Source of the DNA: Micavibrio aeruginosavorus ARL-13
Lineage (GTDB): Bacteria; Pseudomonadota; Alphaproteobacteria; Micavibrionales; Micavibrionaceae
Reading direction: 5' to 3'
Assembly (NCBI RefSeq): GCF_000226315.1
Contig: NC_016026.1
Span: 1,612,001-1,676,000 of the forward strand
DNA length: 64,000 nt
The notes below the pieces were generated by a model. It was not told the origin of the DNA, ran no database searches, and saw only the letters and a program-made list of their open reading frames with translations. Positions 27,074 to 38,200 of the stretch are shown piece by piece. The position numbers and the translations under genes are program-made. Every line of letters starts with the position of its first letter. The first letter of the stretch is position 1.

Positions 27074-27158
27074 TGGTGCCCCAGGTCGGACTCGAACCAA
27101 CACACCTTTCGGTACCGCATTTTGAGTGCGGCGCGTCTACCAATTCCACCACTGGGGC
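27074..27158 (-). tRNA. tRNA-Leu (anticodon CAA)
   Basis: An 85-base class II tRNA on the minus strand. The acceptor is GCCCCAG/CTGGGGC, anticodon stem CCGCA/TGCGG with loop CTCAAAA gives CAA. A long variable arm and T-arm GGTTCGAGTCC are present, and the 3' CCA is encoded (27074-27076). Confidence 0.95.
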
Positions 27159-27234
27159 ACTGGCGGGGACTATAGGCAAAAATTATCCGCGGATCAATAG
27201 GATAAATTCAATAAAAATCAGGGGGTTGGCGTTT

Positions 27235-29016
27235 TTATTTGCCAATCCCGACCCAATCGGTGCCGTTGCAATACTGCATCACGCTGTGCGTGGTGTTGTA
27301 AACCATCGTGCCTCGGTCCCCCGCCGGATTGGAGCATCCGGCTCCACCGGGTGCCACTGTTGGCCCCATGGAAATCCAGTCCGACCCATTACAATATTGC
27401 ATGACGCCGCTGGTGGAATTGAAAGCAATTGCGCCCTCGGCCCGGAACGGGTTTGTGCAAACCCCACCTTCCGGATTGTCGTACAAAGCCGCCACTTCAT
27501 CCGCGGCCAAAACGCGGCCATACATGCGGACGTCATCCAACAAACCGTTAAACGTTCGCGCCGTTCCGTTGTCGTTGCCGATGTTAATGTTGGCCGTTTC
27601 CGCAACCACCGCCCCTGTCGGCGTTGTGGATTCAGTCACCCCAACAGGGGAGCCATTCACGTAGAGAGCGGGATCATTCCCAAGCGCGCCGTAATCATAA
27701 GTGACCACAACATGCGTCCAGGTGTTCAGCGGGATGACGGCCGAACTAGACCCCCAAACACCATTGCTGCCATTCCATCGCGATGCCTCAAACACCAGAT
27801 GGCCCGGATTCAGCACATAAAAAATAAATGATTCCTGCGCCCCGGTCCGTTTATCAATAATCCGTCCACGATTACCCTCGCCCCAGCCACGCGGGTAAAT
27901 CCATGCGGAGACGCTCAGCGTGTTGATGTCGTTAAATACCGGGTGGGTGTAGACAATCACGGTATCGTTCACGCCATCAAAATCCAGCGCACCATTGACG
28001 CGCCCGCCCGTGGGTTGCCATGTCGGGCCACCGCCCAATGTCCCGATATTCGCGTTCGGGGAACTGTCTGTCGCGATTAACCCGCTGGATTCATCAAATT
28101 TCCACCGTCCCAGCAGGCTGGCATGGGCCGTCGCCGTTCCGGACTGCAACACCTCTTCCACCTCGGCCGGGGACAAAGCGCGGTTGTAAATGCGCGTATC
28201 ATCCATCGCCCCCAGCAAAGTTCCCGCACCGGCCAGCTGGCTGCGCCCCAGCCAGAGCGCGGCGTTATTCTGTACCGGCGTAAACGGCCCGGCCCCATAC
28301 CCGGCGGTCACACCGTTAACGTACATAATTAATTCCTTGCCCACATTATCCCATGTGCATGCCAGGTGATACCAGACCCCCAGCGATGGTCCCACGGTCT
28401 GTTCAATCTGCCGCCACGTCGTGCCATCATGAAAGCCACAGGCCAGAACATAGTTCGACCCGTTATAATAAAGGTAAAAACGGTAATTCGCCTGCCCTGC
28501 CGTCCCCTTTTCAAAGAAGTAATTGGCAGCCACGGGCCCATCAAATCGGACCCATGTCGTCAGGGTGAATGATTCCAGATCCAGTGTAGAATGATCGGGA
28601 ATGGCCAGATAATCATTATTCCCATCAAACAACAAAGCACCACCGCGAATCCCGGAGATCCAGGCTGATGTCGTGTTCATGTTGGTCAGGGTGGCATTAT
28701 GCAGGCCCAGCATATCGGCGGCAATCGCACTGCCCGTGCCATCATCCATCCGCCACCGCGCCACCAGTCCATCCGTTGGACCGTTATTGCCACCGGGGGC
28801 GATGGTGGCCCCCATGGAAATCCAGTTTGTATCGTCGCAATATTGCATCGTGCCATAGGTGGTGTTGTAAACGATCTGCCCTTCTTCCCCGACAGGGTTG
28901 GCGCAGGCGGCAAGCGCCGATCGCGGCATAAAGACAACAGACAGCAGCAACAGGACCGCCGCGACGAACGCCCATTTTTGATTAGCCTGTTTCTCTGCGA
29001 TAATCCTTTTCACCAA
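27235..29016 (-). CDS. Secreted protein with two LamG/concanavalin-like domains
   Basis: Exported protein of 593 residues, last in a four-gene surface operon. The signal peptide (hydrophobic 17-35) ends ...PRSALA. Two LamG-like jelly rolls follow (about 85-285 and 300-510), each with RW(R/K)(M/F)D at the start, LDLESFTLTTWVRFDG or INTLSVSAWIYPRG, and DDTRIYNRAL or DDVRMYGRVL near the end. Three copies of a Cys-rich module (CANPVGEEG...MQYCDDTNWISMG and two at the C-terminus) flank them. LamG domains bind sugars or proteins, so adhesion is likely. The start is TTG or the adjacent GTG. It lies nine bases after the preceding gene. Confidence 0.82.
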   Translation of the reverse strand: MVKRIIAEKQANQKWAFVAAVLLLLSVVFMPRSALAACANPVGEEGQIVYNTTYGTMQYCDDTNWISMGATIAPGGNNGPTDGLVARWRMDDGTGSAIAADMLGLHNATLTNMNTTSAWISGIRGGALLFDGNNDYLAIPDHSTLDLESFTLTTWVRFDGPVAANYFFEKGTAGQANYRFYLYYNGSNYVLACGFHDGTTWRQIEQTVGPSLGVWYHLACTWDNVGKELIMYVNGVTAGYGAGPFTPVQNNAALWLGRSQLAGAGTLLGAMDDTRIYNRALSPAEVEEVLQSGTATAHASLLGRWKFDESSGLIATDSSPNANIGTLGGGPTWQPTGGRVNGALDFDGVNDTVIVYTHPVFNDINTLSVSAWIYPRGWGEGNRGRIIDKRTGAQESFIFYVLNPGHLVFEASRWNGSNGVWGSSSAVIPLNTWTHVVVTYDYGALGNDPALYVNGSPVGVTESTTPTGAVVAETANINIGNDNGTARTFNGLLDDVRMYGRVLAADEVAALYDNPEGGVCTNPFRAEGAIAFNSTSGVMQYCNGSDWISMGPTVAPGGAGCSNPAGDRGTMVYNTTHSVMQYCNGTDWVGIGK

Positions 29017-29025
29017 ATCGTGCCC

Positions 29026-31053
29026 CTATTCCGGCCCCATTGAAACCCACGTATCGCCTTCGCAGAATTGCATGACGCCGTGCGTAGCATTATAGGTCAT
29101 ATCCCCTGCGGACCCCGTCGGGTTACTGCACCCGCCGCCGCCATTACCATTCGGCCCCATGGGAACCCAGTTCGTTCCATTGCAATATTGCATGACATGA
29201 TGGGTCGTATTGTAAATAATATCACCCTGATCCGCCGCCGGGCTTGTGCAGGACCCCGCCGAAGGATTAACTTTGCGCACACAACGCGCTGTGTTGATTT
29301 CATCTTTCACCGGGTCGCCGGTCACACCATCGGGCATGTTTTGACGCCAGGCGGTAAACTGCCCGCTCTCAGTCGATGACCACAAGCGACGTTGCGCCCC
29401 GGCGGCACCGGCGTTCAATTCAAACCCGCCAATCGCCACACGATTGGTGTGCAAAACGGCCAGCTCATCCAACGCGGGCAGGTACCAGTCACTCCGCCCT
29501 GATGCCGACAAATTACCGCAATACTGCGCGGCCTGGTGCGGCTGCGTGCCACCTGTGATGCTGTCTGCGTCTGTGATCAACAACGACGCCGTGTTTGCAG
29601 AACCGCTGGTGGTGCTGCTGGCACCGCCGACCGTGTCACCGCTGGCGTTCGCATTGTTGAATGCAAATGTGGATCGCGTTCCGGTACAGCTTGCCCCGTT
29701 CCACGTCATTCCCGCATCACAATGCGTCGTATACATTGGGAAGTTACCGTCCGGTGACAGGCCTGCATAGACCGTCCCGTCAGAACATTCCTGCCCAATT
29801 GTTGTACACCCATCCGGCGCGCCGCCTGATCCACCACCGGTGCTCAAAACAACCAGGGAACCAGCCAGCGTGGCGGTCACATAAATATAATTCCCGTTTA
29901 CAATCACATCATGCGCGCCATTCAAATACGTTGCGTTTTGTACCGTATAGGCAATTGATGGATCGCCCTTATCGGTTACATCGACAATTGCCAGTGAATC
30001 GTTGTCATAGGACGTCGCAAAAACATAATCGTCGACAAAAAATACATCCCGAGAATTGTTAAACCACGTTGTATCCTCCAACGTACCGACAACCCACGAG
30101 TTGGTGGGGTTTGAAATGTAAATGACGCCCAAGCGGTCTCTTTCGCTCGCTACCGCATATGCGTACTGACCCGACACATCAATGGACAGAAGTCCATAAT
30201 AGTACGTTGGATCTGGACCCAGAACGTGGGTCACCGTCGGAGAGGCTGGCGTTGTCAGATCAACAATACCAAACGCACCGGCGTACGTTACAACGTAACC
30301 ATAATTGCCGGAGATTTTAATCGCCGTTGTTTCGTCCAAATTCGCATTAAAAGCCGTGCCGGCGATTGTTGGGGGCGTTGTTGCCACATTCACAGCGGTC
30401 ACACCCGTGTTCGCGGTCCGCAATGTGGTATAGGCATAAGACCCCAGAACATCCACACCTGTGGCACCATCCAGCGTGGTGGCGTTCGTTTGCGATGTCG
30501 CCACGACCGGATTGTCGGGATCAACGACATTGACCTTGTATAAAGTATCGTTGGGGTTGCCCGTCACGTATACAAAATCATTGTTCGGCGCCACAACGCG
30601 TGTCGCCCCGGTTACGGCAACACTGCCGCGTATGACGGGGTTTGCGGGGGAACTGATATCAAAGATGGTCAGTGTGTCTGCCGTTTCATCAATGATGTAC
30701 AGGAAATTACCATACCGTGCCATGCTTGTCGGCGCAGCGACGCCGGAAACAGCATTCAGGATCGTCGGTTGGCCAATCGTCGTCGACGTCGATTCCGATC
30801 CCACGCCAATTGCAACCCAGTCCGTATTGTTGCAATATTGCATGACCTTGTAATTATCATTGAACAGCATATCACCAGCGTTCCCCGCCGGGCTGACACA
30901 CGCGGCCCACGCCGGACTGGACATGACCACCGCACCGGCCAGCCCCAAAGCCGCCGAGAGTAAAAAGGATGAAAGTTGCCCTGCCCTGCGCTGTTTAAAC
31001 GCGGTCACCTTTCTAAAATTCCCTGCTGCCCCATGTAGTGTTAACACGTGCAA
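29026..31053 (-). CDS. Secreted LVIVD-repeat propeller and DUF1566 protein
   Basis: Exported protein of 675 residues. A long signal region ends ...SSPAWA near 50. One Cys-rich module follows (CVSPAGNAG...MQYCNNTDW), then about seven LVIVD-like beta-propeller repeats (e.g. FGIVDLTTPASP, LAIVDVTDKGDP; about 95-410). A DUF1566 domain is at about 420-600 (GRSDWYLPALDELAVL, RLWSSTESG), then two more Cys-rich modules at the end. Such proteins are cell-surface and probably adhesive. The start is TTG at 31053 or GTG two codons on. It lies between two LamG proteins of the same operon, 15 bases after one and nine before the other. Confidence 0.8.
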   Translation of the reverse strand: MHVLTLHGAAGNFRKVTAFKQRRAGQLSSFLLSAALGLAGAVVMSSPAWAACVSPAGNAGDMLFNDNYKVMQYCNNTDWVAIGVGSESTSTTIGQPTILNAVSGVAAPTSMARYGNFLYIIDETADTLTIFDISSPANPVIRGSVAVTGATRVVAPNNDFVYVTGNPNDTLYKVNVVDPDNPVVATSQTNATTLDGATGVDVLGSYAYTTLRTANTGVTAVNVATTPPTIAGTAFNANLDETTAIKISGNYGYVVTYAGAFGIVDLTTPASPTVTHVLGPDPTYYYGLLSIDVSGQYAYAVASERDRLGVIYISNPTNSWVVGTLEDTTWFNNSRDVFFVDDYVFATSYDNDSLAIVDVTDKGDPSIAYTVQNATYLNGAHDVIVNGNYIYVTATLAGSLVVLSTGGGSGGAPDGCTTIGQECSDGTVYAGLSPDGNFPMYTTHCDAGMTWNGASCTGTRSTFAFNNANASGDTVGGASSTTSGSANTASLLITDADSITGGTQPHQAAQYCGNLSASGRSDWYLPALDELAVLHTNRVAIGGFELNAGAAGAQRRLWSSTESGQFTAWRQNMPDGVTGDPVKDEINTARCVRKVNPSAGSCTSPAADQGDIIYNTTHHVMQYCNGTNWVPMGPNGNGGGGCSNPTGSAGDMTYNATHGVMQFCEGDTWVSMGPE

Positions 31054-31068
31054 ACACCTTTCGACTTT

Positions 31069-32202
31069 CTACTGCCCAATGGCAATCCAGCCCGTGCCGT
31101 TACAATATTGCATCACATTAGAACTGGAATTATACACAATATCACCCGAATTTCCTGCCGGATTTAAACAAGTCCCCGCCGGATTACATTGACGCGTAGA
31201 AACACCCAAAGCATAAAGCTGCCCGATCTCAACAGCGCTGAGAGCGCGGCCATAAAACCTGAGATCATCTAACGACCCATCAAAAGATGGTGACGCGGCG
31301 GATTCTTTACCCAAACGCAGGCTAACCGCATCAGCACCGTAGGAGTTTGCATTGACTGTCGCAGTTCCTGCGCTGGCACCATCTATATAAAAAGTAACAT
31401 TTGTGCCAGAGCGGGTAACTGCAACATGGTGCCAATCTGTATCTGTAATTGTCTGTGCAGACACGACTGCCGACGGGGTTGTCTTATCTGAATACAAACT
31501 CAATTTATTATTATCTGAAACACCGCAACTTCCTTGAGAGGCATTACAAATTTCAAACGTCAACGGATAAGCACCCGACGAGCTTGTCTTGGCCAACAGA
31601 GGATCATATTTATCATTGGTCTGATCACGTTTGACCCACATAGCAATCGTAATATCAACTAAATTGTCGAAATTCGGATGATGGCTGATAATTGCATAAT
31701 CATCCACCCCATCAGGCTGTAACGCCGTACCAATTTTTCCAGAAACAGAATTCGTAGCCCCGGAAAATCCATTCAACATCGTCGCATTGTGGCCATTACC
31801 AGAACTATCCGCCGCCACGGTCCCGCTGGTTTCATCGTATTTCCAGTGACCAATCATATTTGTAGAGGCTGGTTCAGAGGCCCCCTTTGGCCCAATGGCC
31901 CGCCACACGTTTCCGGCACATCCCTGAAAAACACAAGAATCTTGGTTGTAAATAAGAGCACCCTCATCACCTGTGGGGTTTGCGCATCCGCCAGATCCGG
32001 ACCCCGCCCCCTGGTTCATCTTCTTCCAGTCTGATCCATCGCAATATTGGAAGAATTTTTGTGAAGAACTGTAAACAATCTCCCCCGCGTTTCCGGCCGG
32101 TGTAGCACACGCGGCATACGCGGCAGAATGCGCAAGAACCATCATCGTGGCAAAGCATGTGAAAGCATACGAAACATGGGGAAGAAGGCGTAGAACTGTC
32201 AT
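31069..32202 (-). CDS. Secreted protein with one LamG domain
   Basis: Exported protein of 377 residues. The signal peptide covers about 1-30 (ends AAYAA). Two Cys-rich modules follow (CATPAGNAG...QYCDGSDWKKM and CANPTGDEG), then a LamG jelly roll (about 120-330: HWKYDETSGTVAADSSGNGHN, DDYAIISHHP, DDLRFYGRALS) and a final module (CLNPAGNSG...MQYCNGTGWIAIG). The second module has diverged (VFQGCAGNVW). The start is ATG 32202; AGGGG sits eight bases before it, just past the stop of the giant gene, suggesting coupled translation. A GTG at 32205 is an alternative. Confidence 0.8.
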   Translation of the reverse strand: MTVLRLLPHVSYAFTCFATMMVLAHSAAYAACATPAGNAGEIVYSSSQKFFQYCDGSDWKKMNQGAGSGSGGCANPTGDEGALIYNQDSCVFQGCAGNVWRAIGPKGASEPASTNMIGHWKYDETSGTVAADSSGNGHNATMLNGFSGATNSVSGKIGTALQPDGVDDYAIISHHPNFDNLVDITIAMWVKRDQTNDKYDPLLAKTSSSGAYPLTFEICNASQGSCGVSDNNKLSLYSDKTTPSAVVSAQTITDTDWHHVAVTRSGTNVTFYIDGASAGTATVNANSYGADAVSLRLGKESAASPSFDGSLDDLRFYGRALSAVEIGQLYALGVSTRQCNPAGTCLNPAGNSGDIVYNSSSNVMQYCNGTGWIAIGQ

Positions 32203-32214
32203 CACTATCGCCCC

Positions 32215-35200
32215 TTAGCTTATTTTTCGACGGCGTCTGGATACCAGATGTATTATTCCTCCCATACCCCCCATCAAAATCATTCCCGCAATCAGGCCAA
32301 CGCCCATCTGGGCCTTGCCAATCCCATAACCGGTATGCGCCTTCATCCCGTTCATGTCGGCGCGCAGATCATCGATGGAGGACAGCATGGCGACCTGTTC
32401 CGTTTTCAGCGAAGCCAGCTCCGCCTTCAGATTATCATTCTCGGCCTTCAGCGTTTTGGTCGCCTCGATCAGCGGCGCGACAAATCCGGTGTAGTTCACC
32501 GATTTCGTACCCATTTCATCACTGGCCGTGCGGACCAGTTCAGGGAATACTTTTTCAACTTCCTGCGCCATCACACCCAGTTCCAGTTGGCCAGAAACAT
32601 CATCGCGCATACGGAAGCTATAAGTATCGATTTGATCCAAGCGCGCCAGAACGTCCTGTGCATCCAGTTGCTGGATATCGGTTTTCAAACGAATATCGGA
32701 CGTATCGGTCAGCACCCCGGTGTAGGTGATGTCGCCCTGGGCATGCAAGGCAACACCCGTGCTGAGGTTCGTGAAGTAACCACCATAACCGGTCGCGCTG
32801 CTGGATGATCCATACACACCATATGTGGCCCCCGATGCACCGGATGCCGTTCCGCGAACACCCGTGGCCGCAGCCGTCGTGCTGGTCGTGCTGCCCCAGA
32901 CAGCAACACCGGCACCCGTGTTTGCAACACCGCCAATGCCAGTACCACCCGATGCCGTGTTGTTACCGTACATGCCGAAACCAGATGCGCTGGCCGCAGT
33001 ACCCCAAACGCCGGCTGTAGAGCCGCTCGTTGCCGAGTTTGCCCCCAGAACACCGGCACCGGCCGTGCTGGAACTGGTGCCATGAACGCCATAAACCGCA
33101 CCAGATGTACCTGTTGAGTTCCCTCTAACGCCTGTGGCCCCAGCCGTTGTGCTGCTTGTGATACCCAAGACGCCAATACCCGCGCCAGCGTTTGCGACAC
33201 CACCAACGCCAATACCCGCCGAAGCCGCGTTAGTCCCATACACACCAAAACCTGACGCGCTAGCCGCAGAGCCATATACACCTGATGTAGTTCCGCTGAC
33301 TGCCGTGTTATCACCAAAAACACCAACACCCGACGTGCTGCTGGTCGTGCCGCGAACACCAACTCCACCGGCGCCATTTGCAACACCAGTTACACCATAG
33401 CCTGATGCCGCCGTACTCGTACCATAAACGCCGGAACCTGCCGCACTGTTAACACCATAAACACCGTAACCCGCCGCGCTGGCCGCTTCACCATAAACGC
33501 CGGATGCTGTACCGCTGGTGCCCCATGAACGGCCATAAATAGCCTTGGCCGCACCGGTGGTGTTGATCGAAGAATAAATATTCGTTCCCGTGGCCGTCCC
33601 GTTTGTCGAAGACACTGACAGCATTGTACCCGATGTCATCGACGTCGATGCCATGGCCAACGCGGTCTCGGTGGTCAGCGTGTTCCAGTTCCACGTTTGT
33701 GCAAAGTTCAGGTTGTTAATCGTATTGGTCGCCGTCGCCGCGGTCAGGCCACTGATCGCGCCACCGCCACCACCGCCACATGCCGCGTTTTCCCAGTTCG
33801 TTCCGTCATAGACCAGACATTCACCGTTCGCCGGGCTGGCCAACGCAACGTCACCCAGATTGGCGATGGTCATTTCATTCGGCGCGTTCCCGGCCTGACC
33901 CGTGATGTTGATGCGATCGGATACGTTAATCTTGCCGGTCACGCCCAGCGTGGTGGTCGCGTTATTCCATGTAAAGCCGGCAACACCATGCAATTCACCA
34001 TTCGAATTAAACTGAACATGCGTGTTGGCTCCACCCGGCGTGGCACCAGCAGATCCCGGAACCCATTCAGAACCGTCATAGACCAGCGCATCACCATTGG
34101 CCACGCCCGTTGTATCAACATCGGACAAGCCGTTCAGGCCCATATAGGTCGGCAGGTTCCCGGCCACGCCGCCCATAGCAATTTTTTCACCGACGCTGAC
34201 CACGCCACTGATGCTCAGGATCGTGTTGCCCTGATCCCATGTGAAATCGGCCGTGCCACCCAAGGCACCATTGGAATTAAACTGAACATAGGTATCAGCC
34301 CCACCCGGAGTCGCACCACCACCGCCGCCCGCCGCGGAAACCCAGTTTGTTCCATCATAGGTCAGCACATCACCATTCGTCGGCGACGCAACGGATACGT
34401 TATCAAGATCACCCAGAACCATGCCCGTCGGAGCCGGGGCGCCAGAAACAGAATTGATCAGAGTGTTTGTAAATTCCAACCCAGTTGCCCCGGCATTGAC
34501 CTTTACAAACATGCCTGCCGCACCGGTATAATCCGCTGGCGTATCACTCAAAGATACGAATGAGCCACCGCCGCCGCAAGCCGCAGCCGTCCATTGCGCG
34601 CCGTCATAGGCCAGACATTCGCCGTTGGCCACGCCGGATACATCAACATCGGACAAATCGGCCAGGGCAATATATGTCGGTGCGTTACCCGCCGTTCCAC
34701 CCAGAACCAGACGGTCGCTGATGCTGACTACGCCGTTCACATCCAGTGTTGTGGTGCCTTCATTCCATGTGAAGTTCGAAGACCCGTCCAGCGTACCATT
34801 CGAATTGAATTGAACGTTGGTATCAACACCGCCCGGCGTTACGCTGCCGCCGATCGCTTCCCAATCATTGGCCGCCACGGCGCACATTTCAAATGTGTCG
34901 GTGTTGGACATGTAACGGATGGAACCCTCGCGATCCGCATCGCAAGCCTCTCCGCTGTAGGCGATCTTGATTGTTCCCTCAACTTCAAACGCGGTATCGG
35001 CGGACAGGTTGGAGGCCGGAACACGCGGATCAATCACCATTTTACCGCCGAACAAGCCCATGGTGTTGCTATCGGCCAATTCAACGGCCTCTTGCGCATT
35101 CATAAAGATACCCAGTGATTCATTCCCAGTCACTTTCGGGAAGACCGTAAGGAAGTTATTCGCATTGTCCGCAGTCACAAGACCGATGGCCATTGTCCCT

Positions 35201-38200
35201 TCACCCACCAATGGGTTTTGGCTTCCCTGCTCAGGGTCAGAGCCAACAAACAATCCATCACCGGCAACGGCCGCAAGTCCCATGGCAATGCCGTATCGGC
35301 CGGTGGCAATGGTTCCTTCGCCCATTGTGGTCGAGGCTTCGCCCGTGGCCATTGAAAACGTGCCCATGGCGGTACTGGCATAACCAACCGCCTTCGTTTG
35401 ATGCCCCAGGGCCGTGCTATTCTCACCGCCTGCAAAAGATGCACTACCGCTAGCAAGACTGCGATTACCCACAGCCCGAGACGTGCTCCCCAATGCCGTT
35501 GCCGCGAAGCCGCTCGCTTCGGTATCGGCCCCGAAAGCCATGGATGAACCACCACTGGCAATTGAATTTTCACCAACGGCGAAGGCCTGGTCACCCGTTG
35601 CCTGGGTAAAGTTACCCATGGCCACAGAACGTTGGCCGCTGGCCGTTGTATCCTGCCCCATGGCCACGCTCGCCCAGCCACGGTTCGCGGAATCCCAGAA
35701 CACATCGTCACCAACAAATCCGGCCCGGAATGCGGCATTATCCTTGTCGAAGAACATCCGGGCGTTGTCATCCGTTGTGCCGGAATCATCATCCATTTCA
35801 GATGACCCGATGATCAGGCTGCCCGCAGACGTGTAAACAAAATTTGCATCGGCGGCGAAGCTGTTACCACTGTTAAACTGGATCTGACGATCTGCACCGG
35901 CGGCGTTCGGCGCGCTGGATGTACAAGTGCTATTGATCCAGTTTGTGCCGTTATAAACCAAGCATTCGCCGTTCGCCGAACCGGCCAGAACAACGTCGCC
36001 CAGATCATCCAGATTTTCGACAAAGTTGCTGACCGGCGGATCGCCCGCGACCTGTTCAATATTGCCACCGATTTCTTCCCATCCACTGGCCGTGGCAGCG
36101 CAAACTTCGAAGGTGTCGGTGTTGCTCATATAACGGATGGAGCCTTCGCGCGATGCGTCACAGGCTTCGTTGCTGTAGGAAATTTTGATTGTGCCTTCGA
36201 CTTCGAAGGTTGTATCCGCCGTCAGGTTCGTCGCCGGAACACGCGGGTCGATCACCATTTTGCCGCCAAGCAAACTCATCTGGTTATTGGCAGAAATGTC
36301 CAGGTAATCCTGGTTACCCATGAAAATGCCGAAAGATGAATCCCCCGTTACCTTTGGCCAATCATTAGCAGCCAAGCCAAGGCCAAGCGCCATGGAATAA
36401 TTCCCTGCGGCTCCAGCGGTTCCGTTCCCCGCCATGGCTCGCGTACCCAAAGCAACACTGTTGGTGCCGGTCGCCAATGTCTGCTGCCCAATCGCAATAG
36501 CGTTCGTTCCGCTTGCGTAGGCCCGATCTATGGCCGCAAAACTTCCGTTCCCGATCGCGTCCGTGTCCTCGCCAATCGCGACACTATCTTCACCGCTCGC
36601 CTCTGCTTGATTCCCAAGCGCAAAGGATGTTTCACCACTAGCAATTGCCGATGCACCCATAGCAAAAGAGCTCACCCCTGTTGCTTGTGTGAACGATCCC
36701 AGGGCCACGCTCATATCTCCGGACGCCAGCGTGCCCACGCCGGTTGCGACGCTGCCATTTCCAACATACGCATCATCCCAAGTCATAAGTATGGGGGCAC
36801 CAACGCGGAAAGCAGATTTCGCCTTGTTAAAGAACATTCGTGAATCATCATCCGCACCAGCGGCATCATCCATCTGGCTGGAACCCACAATGAAGTCCCC
36901 AGCTGATGTGTAAACAAAATGCGCGTCCGCCGCCAAGTTTCCATTGGAGTTAAACTGAACCTGACGATCCGAACCGGCGGCACCGATCGAACCAGAGCCG
37001 ACCGTACCAACAACCCAGTTTGTGCCATCAAATATAATGGCATTGCCATCCACAGCACCCGTTGTATCCACATCGGTCAGATCACCCAGACGCATCAATT
37101 GCGGAGCGCTGCCGACCTGTCCCGCGATGTTGACGCGGTCAGTGATATTTACGCGGCCCGTAACGTTCAACGCGCTGGAGCCTTCCGTCCAGGTAAAGCC
37201 CGGTGAGCCGGCCAGTTTCCCGCCGCTGTTAAACTGCACTTCCGTATCGGCCCCACCGGCACCGGATACGTCGGCGATGTCGATACAATTCAAGCCATCT
37301 TCATCGCAATATTCCGTCGCGCCGACCGCGCCGTTGACATCAAGGCGCAGGCCCGCATCCGCCGCCAGATCACCCAGAACGATGTTTCCATCCGACTGCA
37401 GAATCATGGCATTCAAGTCCATCGATGCGCCATCGGATACACCAAACTGAATCGATCCGGCCGTCCCTGTGCGCGGGAACTGAATCATCGATACCAGATC
37501 AGAATTATTCCACGCCCCGATCGCGCCAACGGCGGATCCATCGGTCACATTACCCTGCAGGTTAATGCCAACAGCACCCGAAGCCATCCCTGTGGAGACA
37601 GAGAGTTCACGCGCGGCGCTCATCAAATTCGGCGTTGTCGTACCCACACCGACATTACCATCGGGCAGAACGACCAGACCGACAGACACGCAGTCCTGCA
37701 CGTCGCCTTCACCGTCGAAATCGCCCGCGACATAACCGGCCGGGCAAACGGCCGTATCATATAATGTATCGCCCGTTTGCAGACGCCCCGTCGGCGATGC
37801 AACGCCCAGACCCATGCGGGCCGTGGTGCGATCCCACGTGAAATTCGCATCCGCGCCCAAGGTACCGCCGCTGTTGTAAACAACTTGCGTATCCGCACCC
37901 GGTGCACCACCAACGCTACCGCTGTTGGAAATGGGCGACCATATGCCGCCGGAGTTTTTCATCTCGATGACGCCGTTATTGTCACGGATACCGTAACCGC
38001 CCGCCCCTTTGGTCGTGGAGCCAATCGTGCCCCAGTTGATGTAGGAATTTGCGGCCAGGCCGAAATCATCTTCAGTATAAATACCCCAGCCATTGGCCGT
38101 GTTCATGAAATAACCGGCATACGCATCGGCGCTGTTGGCTTGCGCATAGATACCGTAGTTTGTTCCCGTCGCCCCCGCCGCGTTCACATAGGCGCCATAA

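Noticed and set aside
32700-33500. Dense short repeats that could be mistaken for a CRISPR array or minisatellite
   Set aside because: They are in frame with the giant protein and encode varied GVYGT-type repeats; there are no equal-length unique spacers.
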